The notes beneath the pieces were generated by a model. That model worked only from the letters and a program-made list of their open reading frames with translations, ran no database searches and was not told the DNA's origin. Position numbers and translations under genes: made by a program. Source: Bartonella tamiae Th239 (GTDB taxonomy: Bacteria > Pseudomonadota > Alphaproteobacteria > Rhizobiales > Rhizobiaceae). Taken from it: 64,000 bases of DNA. Every line of letters starts with the position of its first letter. Position 1 is the stretch's first letter. Location: positions 62,001 to 126,000 of the forward strand of contig NZ_JH725147.1 in assembly GCF_000278275.1 (NCBI RefSeq), written 5' to 3'. Positions 28,540 through 39,470 of the stretch are shown here, one piece after another.

Positions 28540-30507
28540 TCAAAGATCGGATTTAGGGTTTTCATCATCTGATGTTTTCGTTTTTGACGTTTCTTTTTCT
28601 TCAGAAGTTTTTTTTGAAGACGCTTTCGGCTTAGCGGATGTTTTACCCGTTTTTGGGACTGTCGATGAACGCGTATTTGCTGCATCATTTCCCAAATCTC
28701 GTGAAGGTGCTTTGCCTGCGATCACTTCTTGAATTTCCGCACCAGTTAATGTTTCATATTCTAACAAACCCTCTGCAAGAGCAATCCATTGTTTTTTCTT
28801 GGTTGTAAGTATTTTTGTTGCTGTTTTATACGCTTCATCGGTTAAACGACGTACTTCCGCATCAATCACTCTTGCTGTATCTTCTGAAACAGCCAGTTCC
28901 CGACCACCTTGGCCTAAATATCTGTCTTCTTGATTTTCTCCATAAGCAACATAGCCAAGTTTATCAGAAAAACCCCAGCGTGTTATCATTGCACGAGCGA
29001 GTTTTGTCGCTTGCTCAATATCAGATGACGCACCTGATGTAATATGATCTTTACCAAATTTGAGTTCTTCGGCAACACGTCCTCCCATCAAAATAGCTAA
29101 ACGTGAAACCATTGAGCGATAACTCATGGAATAACGATCCCCTTCTGGCAATTGCATCACCATACCGAGGGCACGACCACGAGGAACGATTGTTGCTTTA
29201 TGGACAGGATCCGTATCAGGAACGCTAATAGCAATAATCGCATGACCCGCTTCATGATGCGCTGTCAATTCTTTTTCTGCTTGTGTCATAGCACTTGAAC
29301 GACGCTCAGCCCCCATAAGTACCTTGTCTTTAGCATCCTCAAATTCTTGCATTGTGACCAAGCGCTTATCACGACGTGCGGCCATTAATGAAGCCTCATT
29401 GACAAGATTCATCAAATCTGCCCCTGAAAAACCAGGAGTTCCACGTGCCAAAACGCGAAGATCCACATTTGGCGCTAACGGAACATTGCGAACATGCACC
29501 TTTAAGATTTGCTCGCGTCCAGCAACATCAGGATTAGGAACAACCACTTGTCGGTCAAAACGACCCGGGCGCAACAATGCAGGATCCAAAACATCTGGTC
29601 TGTTTGTTGCAGCAATCAAGATAATGCTTTCATTCGGCTCAAACCCATCCATTTCAACCAAAAGTTGGTTTAAGGTTTGTTCCCTTTCATCATTACCGCC
29701 ACCAATACCAGCTCCACGATGACGACCAACAGCATCAATTTCATCAATAAAAATGATACATGGAGCGTTCTTTTTTGCTTGTTCAAACATATCACGCACA
29801 CGGCTGGCGCCAACGCCAACAAACATTTCAACAAAATCAGAACCTGATATTGTAAAAAAAGGAACATTGGCTTCACCAGCAACCGATCGAGCCAGCAAAG
29901 TTTTCCCTGTTCCGGGAGGGCCGACCAGCAAAACACCACGTGGTATACGCCCACCGAGACGCTGAAACTTTTGAGGTTCACGTAAAAATTCCACAATTTC
30001 TTGCAGATCGTCTTTTGCTTCATCAACACCTGCAACGTCTTGAAAGGTTATCCGACCATGAGCTTCTGTAAGAAGTTTTGCCTTAGACTTGCCAAACCCC
30101 ATAGCACCACGAGATCCACCCTGCATTTGTCGCATAAAGAAAATCCATACACCAACAATAATAATCACAGGCAGCAAGGATAAAAATATACTCATAAATG
30201 CGCTATTGCCAGTATTTTCTGGTTCTGCTTTTACGTTTACATTTTTTCTTTCAAGCCGTTCCACAAGATTAGGATCATTTGGTGCAAAAGTTTGAATTTT
30301 TTGGTTGTTGACCGTTTCACCCATCAAACGTTGCCCTTGAATGGTCACATTTCGGATTTCGTTATTATCAACTTGTTGTAAAAATTCTGAATAAGATTTT
30401 TGAGTAGCGCCGCCAGTTTGGTTATTGCCATTAAATAAGGAGAATAGGGCAATGAGCATGAGCGCAATAATTCCCCATACAATGATAGAACGATAATTTG
30501 AATTCAT
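28540..30507 (-). CDS. ftsH: ATP-dependent zinc metalloprotease FtsH
   Basis: The protein has two N-terminal membrane helices around a periplasmic domain, then an AAA+ module with Walker A GPPGTGKT, Walker [13 protein letters not shown], arginine-finger segment and the M41 zinc site HEAGH. The C-terminus is a Lys/Ser/Thr-rich tail. The membrane protease degrades unneeded membrane and regulatory proteins. I take the ATG at 30507 ([12 protein letters not shown], 655 residues), which has GGA about seven bases upstream, over an in-frame TTG five codons earlier. It follows tilS. Confidence 0.97.
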   Translation of the reverse strand: MNSNYRSIIVWGIIALMLIALFSLFNGNNQTGGATQKSYSEFLQQVDNNEIRNVTIQGQRLMGETVNNQKIQTFAPNDPNLVERLERKNVNVKAEPENTGNSAFMSIFLSLLPVIIIVGVWIFFMRQMQGGSRGAMGFGKSKAKLLTEAHGRITFQDVAGVDEAKDDLQEIVEFLREPQKFQRLGGRIPRGVLLVGPPGTGKTLLARSVAGEANVPFFTISGSDFVEMFVGVGASRVRDMFEQAKKNAPCIIFIDEIDAVGRHRGAGIGGGNDEREQTLNQLLVEMDGFEPNESIILIAATNRPDVLDPALLRPGRFDRQVVVPNPDVAGREQILKVHVRNVPLAPNVDLRVLARGTPGFSGADLMNLVNEASLMAARRDKRLVTMQEFEDAKDKVLMGAERRSSAMTQAEKELTAHHEAGHAIIAISVPDTDPVHKATIVPRGRALGMVMQLPEGDRYSMSYRSMVSRLAILMGGRVAEELKFGKDHITSGASSDIEQATKLARAMITRWGFSDKLGYVAYGENQEDRYLGQGGRELAVSEDTARVIDAEVRRLTDEAYKTATKILTTKKKQWIALAEGLLEYETLTGAEIQEVIAGKAPSRDLGNDAANTRSSTVPKTGKTSAKPKASSKKTSEEKETSKTKTSDDENPKSDL

Positions 30508-30614
30508 ATTGGGTCCATTCAATCAATTATGCTTAGTCAGAAAAATATAGCAGTAACATATGTGTTAGAGATGCTGTTGCCAAGGCATAGCATGTGCATT
30601 TTCTATCGATTCAT

Positions 30615-31961
30615 TCAGGTTTTTTGCACTTCTGGTGTATATGAGGGCAAATATCTTTCAAAAATTGGATGCAAAACTTCAAATAATGGAAAATCATAAG
30701 AAGAGATAAGCCAGCCGAAAGGATGCATGAATCGCTCACATGTAATATTTTTCAGTCTTGTAAATCCACCCGTCAATACTGGAATTTCAATATCTGAATG
30801 TGAATAAAGAGCAAGCGAGCTTAATAATGACAAAAAATGTATCTCTGATTTTTTGATTCCTTGACGCTCAGCGACACTATGAATATCACAATATGAGGGT
30901 GTTGCAGCACGCAATGGTCTATCATCATGATTATCAATACGAAAACGGCTGTCCCAAACACGACACAGTCCTACTGGCACAATGCTTGCACTTTGATGAC
31001 GCGCTTCTCGCCAAAAACGAAGCGTGTTTTTAGTTTTTTCAATAATACAACCAAGCAATGTAAAGCGGTAAGGCGTGTCATGATGCTTTTGCATCTGTGT
31101 TTTTATATAATGAATTTGCGATATTGTCGGCAAAAAGAGCGCGCCCCCCATGATTGAAGCAATGACTCCAATGACGAAAGGATAATCTTTATCGTTGACA
31201 ATAGAAAAGGAGGGTTCTTTCAAGATGCACAATGCATGTTGCATGGAAAGGTCAAGATTACGGATCAAATGTGCTGCCGATAAGGATTGCTTTAACCGCT
31301 CTTTTGCTGCAGTTTTTATTTCAAGCGCAATTCTATCAATATCCTGTTCACTTAGACTTTGACGAATCCGAACCCTTTCATAATGAGGGTTTTCATTCGT
31401 CGGATCATCAATCCAGTCTTGCTTTTTTGTTAATAAGTAATGTCGTAATTCTTCTCTTTTTATATTTAACAATGGTCGTATCAAACGTATTTTTCGCATA
31501 AGAAGTGATTCTCGTGGCATACATGCAAGCCCTCGACCTTTCCCCCGATAAAGACGCATTTGATAGGTTTCTGCCTGATCATTTAATGTGTGGCCTGTCA
31601 GGATCATATCAGCATTAGATTTTTCAGCTTGCGAAACCAATAAACCATAACGTGCAATGCGTGCTTGATGAGATAAACCTGATTGTCCTCGCCCATCAAC
31701 CCAACAAACAGTTTGATGTTCTATTCCTATTTTTTGACATAAAGAAGCGACTTGTTCAGCTTCCAAAGCTGATTCTGGACGCAAACGATGATCAACTGTT
31801 ACAGCAAGAATTTTTGGCGCCTGATCCCATTTTGCCAGAAAATCGCGCAAGAGAAACAAAAGAGCCGTCGAATCGCTCCCACCTGAAATAGCCACGATAA
31901 CGGTTTGACAGTCATTAAAATCGGATTTTTGAAAGATTTTTTCTGATAAATCTACTGACAC
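30615..31961 (-). CDS. tilS: tRNA(Ile)-lysidine synthase
   Basis: The 448-residue protein carries the N-type PP-loop SGGSDST at residues 26-32, plus TVDHRLRPES and TGHTLNDQAETYQMRLYRGKGRGLACMP typical of TilS. It modifies C34 of the minor tRNA-Ile to lysidine so that AUA is read as Ile. The C-terminal half is diverged, as is common. The start overlaps the ybgF stop by 10 nt, which suggests translational coupling with the Tol-Pal cluster upstream. Confidence 0.95.
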   Translation of the reverse strand: MSVDLSEKIFQKSDFNDCQTVIVAISGGSDSTALLFLLRDFLAKWDQAPKILAVTVDHRLRPESALEAEQVASLCQKIGIEHQTVCWVDGRGQSGLSHQARIARYGLLVSQAEKSNADMILTGHTLNDQAETYQMRLYRGKGRGLACMPRESLLMRKIRLIRPLLNIKREELRHYLLTKKQDWIDDPTNENPHYERVRIRQSLSEQDIDRIALEIKTAAKERLKQSLSAAHLIRNLDLSMQHALCILKEPSFSIVNDKDYPFVIGVIASIMGGALFLPTISQIHYIKTQMQKHHDTPYRFTLLGCIIEKTKNTLRFWREARHQSASIVPVGLCRVWDSRFRIDNHDDRPLRAATPSYCDIHSVAERQGIKKSEIHFLSLLSSLALYSHSDIEIPVLTGGFTRLKNITCERFMHPFGWLISSYDFPLFEVLHPIFERYLPSYTPEVQKT

Positions 31962-32941
31962 TTGTTCCGACTTTGCTCATCTTTTACCCGTTTGAGAACG
32001 GCAGGTTCAACATTATCATAGCGTTTTGACACTTCAGCAAAAGTTGCACAAGCGACTTTTTCCTCTTTGAGCTCAGACATTGTCATACCTAATTTTAATA
32101 AATTTTCAGGACCACGTGGCGAGTCCTTATAATTACGTTGCACGTCAATAAATGCTTGTGCTGCTTCACGATAACGCTTTTGACCATATAAAGATTCACC
32201 CAACCAAAAACTAGCATCCCCAATCATTGGATCCGATGGATAACGCTCCTGAAAGGTTCGAAAAACAGATTCAGCCGCACGGTAATCTCCTGCTAAAATA
32301 TGCCGATATCCTATATCATACAATTCTTTTGACGTCGATGTCTCAGGTACCGTAGTTAACATATTGCCTCCTTGCGGAGGTGATTGTGTTTGAGGCGGAG
32401 GATTATCTGCCTTTAAAATATTTCCATCCTTATCAAAATGTATTTTATCCTCATTTGCGGGCAATTTTTGTTCAGAAGAAGACTGGTTTTGACCGATATC
32501 AACACCCGGTAAAGCATTCATTCGTGATGCATTTTGAGAAGAGTGTTTGTCTTCTGTTTGTGGTTGTTGAACAATTGGCGCGACATTGTCATCGGAAGGC
32601 GTATGAGACAATTGTCTCATTTCTTCTTGCATTTGCAACACCATGAAGTTGAGCTCTTCAACTTTTCCAGTAAGCTCACGGACTTTTTGTTCAAGATCAC
32701 TGATCCGACCTTCATTGCCTTGTCCATTATGAGAAGGAGCATATTGGATTTTTTTAGAAAGACCTGACATTCTATTAGATAATGGAAAGTCCTCAGCGAT
32801 ATGAGACAAAATTTGTGAGCGTATTGGTGCTGAACGCGCTGGTAAAAGTGCTGTTAATGTTAAAGTTGGCACCAAAACAGTGGCCAATAATGTTTTTTGA
32901 AATGAACGATTAACAAATTTTGAACGTTGACCAAGATCCAT
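31952..32941 (-). CDS. ybgF: Tol-Pal system protein YbgF (CpoB)
   Basis: The 329-residue periplasmic protein has a signal region (LLATVLVPTLTLTALLPARSA), a short coiled-coil trimerisation part (RISDLEQKVRELTGKVEELNFMVLQMQEEMRQL) and a C-terminal TPR domain from ELYDIGYRHILAGDYRAAESVF onward. CpoB links the Tol machinery to peptidoglycan synthesis during division. The ATG at 32941 (MDLGQRSK) follows AAGGGTAATGTC; a longer in-frame start would enter the terminator hairpin after pal. Located between pal and tilS as in Brucella. Confidence 0.9.
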   Translation of the reverse strand: MDLGQRSKFVNRSFQKTLLATVLVPTLTLTALLPARSAPIRSQILSHIAEDFPLSNRMSGLSKKIQYAPSHNGQGNEGRISDLEQKVRELTGKVEELNFMVLQMQEEMRQLSHTPSDDNVAPIVQQPQTEDKHSSQNASRMNALPGVDIGQNQSSSEQKLPANEDKIHFDKDGNILKADNPPPQTQSPPQGGNMLTTVPETSTSKELYDIGYRHILAGDYRAAESVFRTFQERYPSDPMIGDASFWLGESLYGQKRYREAAQAFIDVQRNYKDSPRGPENLLKLGMTMSELKEEKVACATFAEVSKRYDNVEPAVLKRVKDEQSRNKCQ

Positions 32942-33005
32942 GACATTACCCTTAACATATAGTACAATAATCTTATTTATCTTGAGACTTCGGCAGAAGT
33001 TTGTC

Positions 33006-33041
33006 ATGAAAAAAAGCGGCACAAGGGCCGCTTTTTTTCAT
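33006..33041 (-). terminator. strong inverted repeat/terminator between pal and ybgF
   Basis: ATGAAAAAAAGCGGC is perfectly inverted as GCCGCTTTTTTTCAT around a six-base loop. This 15-bp stem with T run would end transcripts from pal, and leaves ybgF-tilS dependent on read-through or on its own promoter. Confidence 0.85.
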
Positions 33042-33067
33042 AGCAATTGTGACAGTCTTTATAAAAC

Positions 33068-33568
33068 TTAACGTGCAGGTCCTGTATTAAGAACAGTAAC
33101 AGCTCGTCGGTTTTGATTCCAACAAGAAGCAGCATCACACACAGCAACGGGTCTTTCTTTACCATAAGAGATTGTTCTCATACGATTTGCTGGTATACCT
33201 TGGGAGATAAGGTAATCACGGGCTGCAACCGCACGACGCTGACCAAGAGCAATATTATATTCACGTGTACCGCGTTCATCAGAATGACCTTCTACCGTGA
33301 TTGTATATTGTGGATAGCGCTGAAGCCATTGAGCTTGACGAGAAAGTGTTTGCTGTGCATCAGCACGAATGCTTGATGAGTTTAGATCAAAAAATACGCG
33401 ATCACCAACATTAACCGTGAAATCTTGTTGGGAACCTGGTTGAGCGTTATTAAATCCTAAAGCATTAGGATCATTCATTGCGTTTTTATTGGCACAACCC
33501 GAAAGAACGAGCAAAAAGAAAAACACGACAATAAATGGATTGCGAGCAATGTTTTGAATACGGCTCAT
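33068..33568 (-). CDS. pal: peptidoglycan-associated lipoprotein Pal
   Basis: The 166-residue lipoprotein has the lipobox LVLSGC with Cys25, a short linker and an OmpA-like peptidoglycan-binding domain (RVFFDLNSSSIRADAQQTLSRQAQWLQ, then VEGHSDERGTREYNIALGQRRA). It anchors the outer membrane to peptidoglycan and binds TolB. It comes 267 nt downstream of tolB; the gap has no other gene. Confidence 0.96.
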   Translation of the reverse strand: MSRIQNIARNPFIVVFFFLLVLSGCANKNAMNDPNALGFNNAQPGSQQDFTVNVGDRVFFDLNSSSIRADAQQTLSRQAQWLQRYPQYTITVEGHSDERGTREYNIALGQRRAVAARDYLISQGIPANRMRTISYGKERPVAVCDAASCWNQNRRAVTVLNTGPAR

Positions 33569-33835
33569 GTGCCGATACTCCTTAAGGTTTTGTTGATCTT
33601 TTTTTTGTTTAACCCATGTTCCTTAAAACGTGGTCAACATATCTGGTTAATGTAATCTTACTTATCATTTTTTTTAAACAAATGACAGCTTTTAGATTGA
33701 TTAAATAGAGCCATAAAATTTTTAACAAAGATATCATTGTCATTCATCAGCAACTCTTTTTACTTTCAATCATAAAAGACATTTCGCGCTAAAATAACCT
33801 CATGCAAAAAAATTTAAAAGGGCTATATTCACGCA

Positions 33836-35176
33836 TCAATCTAAGAGAGGTGACCATGCCGGATCAGAAGCATCATTGGGTGTCGGCAATTGCCGTTCAT
33901 TGCGACCAGTAATATCAATGGTATAAATTTTAGGACCCTGCCCTTGGTTTTGTTTGAAAAACATTATGACACGCCCATTTGGTGCCCATGTAGGGCCTTC
34001 ATTATGAAAACCCGTGGTCAAAAGTCGCTCCCCCTGTCCATCAGGACGCATGACGCCAATTGAAAATTGACCTTGTGACAATTTTGTAAAGGCAATATAA
34101 TCACCACGTGGAGACCAAACAGGAGTAGAATAACTTCCATCACCAAAAGAAATACGCTGTTGGTTCGTGCCATCCGCATTCATAACATATATTTGCTGGC
34201 GCCCACCGCGATCAGATTCAAAAACGATTTGACTACCATCAGGTGAATAGGAAGCTGCCGTATCAATCGCACTTGTTGTCGTCAAACGCGTGGTCGATTG
34301 GGAACGCAAATCCATTGTATATATATTGGCACTCCCATTATCTTGCAAAAGACTCATGATAACTTTTTGCCCATCTGGTGAAAAGCGCGGCGCAATCGTC
34401 ATATTTGGAAAAGTCCCAACAAGTTCTCGCTGTCCCATTTCAATCTGTTGTAGATAGACTTTAGGAACATTGTTTCCTGAATATGCCATATAAGTTATTT
34501 CTTGACGTGTTGGCGAAAATCTTGGTGTTAAAACCAATTCGCTTCCGTTGGTTAAATATGTCAAATTGGCACCATCTTGATCCATAATCGCCAAACGCTT
34601 AATACGTGCAGTGGCAGGTCCTGTTTCATCGACGAATACGATGCGAGTATCAAAATAGCCTTGTTCACCAGTCATTCTTTGATAAATTGCATCGGCAATA
34701 ATGTGCGCAACGCGTCGCCAACTTTGTGGCGTTGTATAAAATTGCCGCCCCTCCAATTGCTGTCCGCTATACACATCCCATAAACGAAATTCTATACGCA
34801 ATCGACCATCTGGCTCTATATTCACGCGTCCAGTTGCCACACCTTGTGCGCCAATTTGTTGCCAATCGCTAAAACGCGGTTGCACATCAGGATTAGATAT
34901 ACGTTCAAGAAATGATGTTTTATCGATAGGGGCAAACAAGCCTGAACGCTCAAGATCCGCCTCAACCACTGCGGAAATATTACGGCCGACATCATCACCT
35001 GCTAAAAATTCTGTCACAGCGATAGGAATTGCATTAAAATTACCACCTGTGACATCAACCTTGAGCTGTGCAAAAGCAGGCATAACATAAAAAGCCAGAG
35101 CCAAAATAGGCAGAAAAAAGCGTGATAAAAAATTTATGACGTTCATATTTAAGAGTACCCGTGTTTGTCTTTTCAT
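33836..35176 (-). CDS. tolB: Tol-Pal system beta-propeller protein TolB
   Basis: The protein is a periplasmic TolB: an N-terminal domain ([21 protein letters not shown], then [14 protein letters not shown]) and a six-bladed propeller with repeated SPDGQ/SP-G motifs such as [13 protein letters not shown] and [17 protein letters not shown]. It connects TolA and Pal. The start is unclear: possible starts lie from 35224 (TTG) down to 35146 ([11 protein letters not shown]). I use the ATG at 35176 (MKRQTR), which gives a basic n-region before the signal helix ending MPAFAQ. The frame overlaps or abuts the tolA stop codon. Confidence 0.93.
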   Translation of the reverse strand: MKRQTRVLLNMNVINFLSRFFLPILALAFYVMPAFAQLKVDVTGGNFNAIPIAVTEFLAGDDVGRNISAVVEADLERSGLFAPIDKTSFLERISNPDVQPRFSDWQQIGAQGVATGRVNIEPDGRLRIEFRLWDVYSGQQLEGRQFYTTPQSWRRVAHIIADAIYQRMTGEQGYFDTRIVFVDETGPATARIKRLAIMDQDGANLTYLTNGSELVLTPRFSPTRQEITYMAYSGNNVPKVYLQQIEMGQRELVGTFPNMTIAPRFSPDGQKVIMSLLQDNGSANIYTMDLRSQSTTRLTTTSAIDTAASYSPDGSQIVFESDRGGRQQIYVMNADGTNQQRISFGDGSYSTPVWSPRGDYIAFTKLSQGQFSIGVMRPDGQGERLLTTGFHNEGPTWAPNGRVIMFFKQNQGQGPKIYTIDITGRNERQLPTPNDASDPAWSPLLD

Positions 35177-35220
35177 CATCATGTCATCAACAAAAATTTT
35201 ACGCATATCAACCATCACAT

Positions 35221-36333
35221 TCAATCAAATGGATTCAAAATCATTTCAATATCTCGCCACATACCATATTTATCAGCGGGCAAAGGAAAAGGAGTACATC
35301 GTGAAATTGCAGCGCGTGCCTGATTAATGCCAATTTCTTGCTGGCGTGTATCTCCGCCAATGGCAGATAATTGAGGTTGACCATCAAGCATGCCGTCAAT
35401 TTTCAAACGAAAACCCGCTTTTATTCTTAAATTACTCGCTGTTCCACCGCCAAGCGCCGCAAGATCAAAATTGCTTCTAATACATTGTGAAACAATATTA
35501 GCAAATGTTTGTGCCAAATGCTGATCATTATGGACATTTCTTTGCCCACCCAAAGCAGCAGGTCCTTGCGAGCGCGCAACACCTCCACCCGATGTACGCG
35601 TTCTATCAACCAAAACTTGTTCGTTCATCGCCAAAATATCATCAATACTGTCTTCTCCTTTTGGTTTAGCAGCAGGTTGAGCGGCAACAGGATCTGGTCT
35701 TTTAATTGGCAGTGGGGCAATATCAGGCAAAATTGGCGTAGAATCCTTTTCCTGATCCACAATTTTTTCTGGCACCGTGGCTGTTTCATCGTGTGCTTCA
35801 TCAGCTTCTTGCGATTCTAACGCAGGTGTTGCTGCGTTAGCATCATGATTCTCTAAAATTTCTTGCGCATTTTGATGATTATCATCATCGGTTTGTTCTT
35901 GTTGTGAAGGTTCTTCAGCCTTAACATTATCATCGGGCTGAGGCATCTCATTAGCCTTAAGATCACTTACATCAACAGGCGGCACAACCATTGTTTCACC
36001 ATCTTTTTCACCTGAGGGAGGTGGGGTTGACTCAACGTCGCGATCTTTTTCTTCTGGTTTTAATGGTGCTTGCGTATCCACATTACCATCACCAACATGT
36101 TCAGCATTATCGATAACTTCTGGTTTTTGCGTTGGTTTAGGTGCAGAAATATCCGCTTTAGGAGCAGTCATATCGCCTTTTTGAATGGCTAATTCATCTT
36201 CAATCGGTACTAAAGAAACAGGAAGCGGTTCACTCATTTGTTCATTAAAATCGATTGGCGAGGAAAGGCTAAAAAAACCCAATCCAAGAATAATCACATG
36301 CGCTGCAACCGATGTTAAGAGACTGACTTTCAT
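35221..36333 (-). CDS. tolA: Tol-Pal system protein TolA
   Basis: The 370-residue protein has an N-terminal membrane helix ([17 protein letters not shown]), a long acidic Pro/Glu/Asp-rich periplasmic linker and a C-terminal TonB-like domain ([21 protein letters not shown] to the C-terminus). It spans the periplasm and transmits energy from TolQR to Pal/TolB. The linker has a different composition from E. coli TolA (Pro/acidic and not Ala/Lys-rich helical), which is usual in Rhizobiales. Confidence 0.93.
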   Translation of the reverse strand: MKVSLLTSVAAHVIILGLGFFSLSSPIDFNEQMSEPLPVSLVPIEDELAIQKGDMTAPKADISAPKPTQKPEVIDNAEHVGDGNVDTQAPLKPEEKDRDVESTPPPSGEKDGETMVVPPVDVSDLKANEMPQPDDNVKAEEPSQQEQTDDDNHQNAQEILENHDANAATPALESQEADEAHDETATVPEKIVDQEKDSTPILPDIAPLPIKRPDPVAAQPAAKPKGEDSIDDILAMNEQVLVDRTRTSGGGVARSQGPAALGGQRNVHNDQHLAQTFANIVSQCIRSNFDLAALGGGTASNLRIKAGFRLKIDGMLDGQPQLSAIGGDTRQQEIGINQARAAISRCTPFPLPADKYGMWRDIEMILNPFD

Positions 36334-36407
36334 GATGTACTTTTATCACTATTTCAATTGTTTTGGCTTATGATCTTCTATTGAGACATAGACCAAAAAC
36401 ACCACGA

Positions 36408-36869
36408 TTATTGCTGCGGCAAACTTGCCAAAGCAACATTTGAAAAACCTGCTTTTTGAATTGTCGCTAAAAGGTCCAAAATTTTTTGATATTCAATCAT
36501 TTTTGCCCCACGCACAACAATACGCTGTTTGGAAGCCTCACTTCCCGTATCTGTCACTGCTTTTAATTTCGCAATAACCTCTTCCGCTGTTGTATAATAT
36601 TCTTCATTTACTGCAAATTTCCCCTCATCATCTATAGACACAGTTAATGGCTGCGTATCAGCATTGATAGGACCTGCTTGTGTTTGTGGCAAATCAAGCG
36701 GCACACCATTCACCAATAAGGGTGCAGAGACCATGAAAATAATGAGCAAAACAAGCATCACATCAACAAATGGTGTTACATTTATTTCACTCATCAAGCC
36801 GCCATGACCTCTGCCGCGCCTTGAAGACCGACGTGATCCTCTTTGTGATGATCCAAGTGACATACCCAT
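36408..36869 (-). CDS. tolR: Tol-Pal system protein TolR
   Basis: The 153-residue protein has a basic N-terminal tail (SSQRGSRRSSRRGRGHGG), then SEINVTPFVDVMLVLLIIFMV with the key proton-path Asp, and a periplasmic domain. With TolQ it forms the stator that energises TolA. It is the paralogue of the exbD gene at 21.5 kb. Spacing of 34 nt to tolQ and 74 nt to tolA fits one operon. Confidence 0.95.
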   Translation of the reverse strand: MGMSLGSSQRGSRRSSRRGRGHGGLMSEINVTPFVDVMLVLLIIFMVSAPLLVNGVPLDLPQTQAGPINADTQPLTVSIDDEGKFAVNEEYYTTAEEVIAKLKAVTDTGSEASKQRIVVRGAKMIEYQKILDLLATIQKAGFSNVALASLPQQ

Positions 36870-36903
36870 AAAATAAGCTTCCTCAATCGTGAATATTCAT
36901 AAT

Positions 36904-37617
36904 TTAAGCAGAGTGGTGTGATGTTAACTTTTCATCAATTTGACGTGAGAGAATCGCAGAAAACTCATCGGCAAAACCTTCCATTTGCGCAGTTAATTTA
37001 CCTGCATCGCCCGAAAGTTTATTATAAGCAATAACAGCGGGTATGGCTGCCAAAAGCCCAATAGCGGTTGCAAGTAAGGCTTCTGCAATTCCAGGGGCAA
37101 CGATTGCCAAAGATGTATTTTTTGATGCAGCAATTGATTGGAAAGAGCTCATAATACCAACAACTGTGCCAAAAAGTCCGATAAATGGTGCTGAAGAACC
37201 AACTGTTGCTAAAAAACCTAAGCGACTTTCAAGTTTATCGCTTTCACGTGAGAGAGCGATATCCATCGCTTTATCAATACGACTTTGCAAACCAATAGGA
37301 GAACGTGCACCTTTTTCAAGTGACTTTTTCCATTCACTCATCGCAGCGACAAAGACCGAAGCCATGCCAGAAACATAGCGTTCATTTAGATTTTTATAAA
37401 GATCTTCAAGAGATTGTCCTGACCAAAAAATTTGTTCGAAACGTCCCATTGCGCGACGAATACGCGCATAAGAAATAACTTTATCGATTATGATTGCCCA
37501 GCTCCATATTGAAGCCAAAAGCAAACCTATCATCACAGCCTTCACAATCCAATTGGCTTGCATAAAAAGACTCCAGATACCTATTGTGTCTGGATCTGCT
37601 AATTCTATTCCTGGCAT
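36904..37617 (-). CDS. tolQ: Tol-Pal system protein TolQ
   Basis: The 237-residue inner membrane protein has three transmembrane helices and the TolQ/ExbB signature LGFLATVGSSAPFIGLFGTVVGIMSSF followed by IAEALLATAIGLLAAIPAVIAYN. It forms the proton channel with TolR. It is the first gene of tolQRAB-pal. ybgC, usually directly upstream, is here 3 kb away because glnHPQ lies between. Confidence 0.95.
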   Translation of the reverse strand: MPGIELADPDTIGIWSLFMQANWIVKAVMIGLLLASIWSWAIIIDKVISYARIRRAMGRFEQIFWSGQSLEDLYKNLNERYVSGMASVFVAAMSEWKKSLEKGARSPIGLQSRIDKAMDIALSRESDKLESRLGFLATVGSSAPFIGLFGTVVGIMSSFQSIAASKNTSLAIVAPGIAEALLATAIGLLAAIPAVIAYNKLSGDAGKLTAQMEGFADEFSAILSRQIDEKLTSHHSA

Positions 37618-38005
37618 ATTTTATTCATCCCTGAATCCAAACGCCCGGCACATAACCGGGCGAAATACTGGTGAAATTTTTCTCACACTTAAACGCCACA
37701 AGCATATGAAACAAAAACATTCCATCTTCACATTATGCTTATTACGTTTAAATTTGGTGAAACAAAGGCTAAAACCAGATATTCTGGCAACATTTCTTTC
37801 TTAAAAGACCCTATTCTATTATGGTTAACAAATCGTAATGATCATGAGTATAGTTTTAATATAAAATAATGAAAAATAATGATTTAAATAGCACGTTTAA
37901 AATAAAAGCACTTTTAAAGAATAGGCAATATGATCATATTGCATCGCACAAATATTCGAAAAATTTTATTATATTTTTAGACAATGCTAAAGATAAACGA
38001 TATGC
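37618..38005 (-). other. tolQ upstream region with a GC-rich hairpin
   Basis: This 388-base region should contain the tolQ promoter and the end of the glnQ transcript. At 37642-37662 there is a perfect seven-bp stem CGCCCGG/CCGGGCG with a seven-base loop, about 25 bases before the tolQ ATG. It lacks a T run on either side, so it is a poor terminator and would lie in the tolQ leader RNA. The rest is AT-rich without a gene. Confidence 0.45.
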
Positions 38006-38740
38006 TTAGTTCACATTCTTTAAAAAATCTTTCAAACGTTGATTTGTAGGATTTTCAATCATCTCCACAGGATCACCATCAACGCTAATTTTGCCGTGTT
38101 CCATAAAAATCAAACGAGAGCCAACATCTTTGGCAAAACCTACTTCATGGGTTACAACAATCATCGTCATACCTTCTAGAGCAAGCTCTTGCATCACTTT
38201 AAGCACTTCTTGGCGCAATTCTGGATCCAGTGCTGATGTTGGCTCATCAAAAAGCATCAACTTGGGTCTAACGGCCAAAGCTCGTGCAATAGCAATACGC
38301 TGTTGTTGTCCACCTGACAATTCGGACGGATAATGATCAGCGCGTTCTGCAAGTCCCACTTTTTCTAAAAGAATACGCGCTTGTGCATAAGCTTCCTTTT
38401 TAGAGGTTCCGCGCACCTCACGCGGGCCAAAAGCAATATTTTCTATTGCTGTCATTTGAGGAAAAAGATTAAATTGTTGAAACACCATGCCAGCTTCTTG
38501 GCGAATTTGATGCACCGTGCGATGTCCACCCAAAACACTTAAACCATCAACGATAAGATCACCACCATTAATGGTTTCAAGCGCATTAATACAACGCAAT
38601 AATGTTGATTTCCCTGAGCCTGAAGGACCTATTAAAACAACAACTTCGCCCGTTTTGATTGTAAGATCAACATGATCAAGCACCACAAGTTGATCAAATC
38701 GTTTTGAGACTTTTTTAAATTCAACAATCGGTTCGCTCAT
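38006..38740 (-). CDS. glnQ: polar amino acid (glutamine-type) ABC transporter ATP-binding protein
   Basis: The 244-residue ATPase has Walker A GPSGSGKST, the signature LSGGQQQRIAIARAL, Walker B LMLFDEPTSALDPE and the H-loop VTHEVGFA. It belongs to the polar amino acid transport group and is the ATPase of the glnHPQ set. The start overlaps the glnP stop by four bases. Together with the closely GlnH-like binding protein this is most likely a glutamine importer. Confidence 0.88.
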   Translation of the reverse strand: MSEPIVEFKKVSKRFDQLVVLDHVDLTIKTGEVVVLIGPSGSGKSTLLRCINALETINGGDLIVDGLSVLGGHRTVHQIRQEAGMVFQQFNLFPQMTAIENIAFGPREVRGTSKKEAYAQARILLEKVGLAERADHYPSELSGGQQQRIAIARALAVRPKLMLFDEPTSALDPELRQEVLKVMQELALEGMTMIVVTHEVGFAKDVGSRLIFMEHGKISVDGDPVEMIENPTNQRLKDFLKNVN

Positions 38741-39405
38741 AACATACGGATCCGTTTTTCAATAATGCGCAATAAAATGGTCAAAGAGACCGTGAGAATA
38801 AGATAAAGAACGGCAACTGTAGAAAGTATCTCAACATAATTATAATTTGTTGAAGCAATTTCAGTCGCCCGACGCATAAGCTCAGCAATGCTAACAACCG
38901 ATAAAAGCGATGTATCTTTTAGCGATATAATACATTGATTGCCTAAAGGCGGTATCATGCGGCGCCAAGCAATAGGAAGTATAACCTTAAAAACAACTTT
39001 CCAAGAAGGTAACCCTAATGCCAAACCCGCTTCTCGCAATCCATTATGAACAGATAAAAGTGCCCCTCTCACAATTTCAGCCATATAAGCCGCAGAATTG
39101 ATCATAATCGTAATAATCCCTGCGGTAACGGCATCAAAACGAATATGGAAACCAAAAAAGGATATTTGCGGCAGCGCAAAATAAATAAACATGACCTGCA
39201 AAATCATCGGCGTACCGCGGATAATTTCAATATAGATCAGTGCGATAAAATTTAAGATTGGCAGACGATAGGCACGTGCCATACCTAAAAACAAGCCTAA
39301 TATAAACCCAGATGGAATACCCAAGACGGATATAAGAAGCGTTAATTTTACACCATCAAGCAGTGTTGGTAGCGCATTATAAACTGCGTTCCAATCGAAA
39401 CTCAT
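38737..39405 (-). CDS. glnP: glutamine-type ABC transporter permease
   Basis: The 222-residue permease has the His/Glu/Gln family TM pattern and the ATPase-coupling EAA loop (GLREAGLALGLPSWKVVFKVILPIAWRRMIPPLGNQ). It forms the membrane channel for the amino acid delivered by GlnH. Positioned 65 nt after glnH and overlapping glnQ by 4 nt, so one operon. Confidence 0.88.
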   Translation of the reverse strand: MSFDWNAVYNALPTLLDGVKLTLLISVLGIPSGFILGLFLGMARAYRLPILNFIALIYIEIIRGTPMILQVMFIYFALPQISFFGFHIRFDAVTAGIITIMINSAAYMAEIVRGALLSVHNGLREAGLALGLPSWKVVFKVILPIAWRRMIPPLGNQCIISLKDTSLLSVVSIAELMRRATEIASTNYNYVEILSTVAVLYLILTVSLTILLRIIEKRIRML

Positions 39406-39470
39406 TCTTTTCCCTTTTAAAAGTGTTGGATCGCACCCCTTTAGACTGTCCGATCCAATTTCACAAGACT

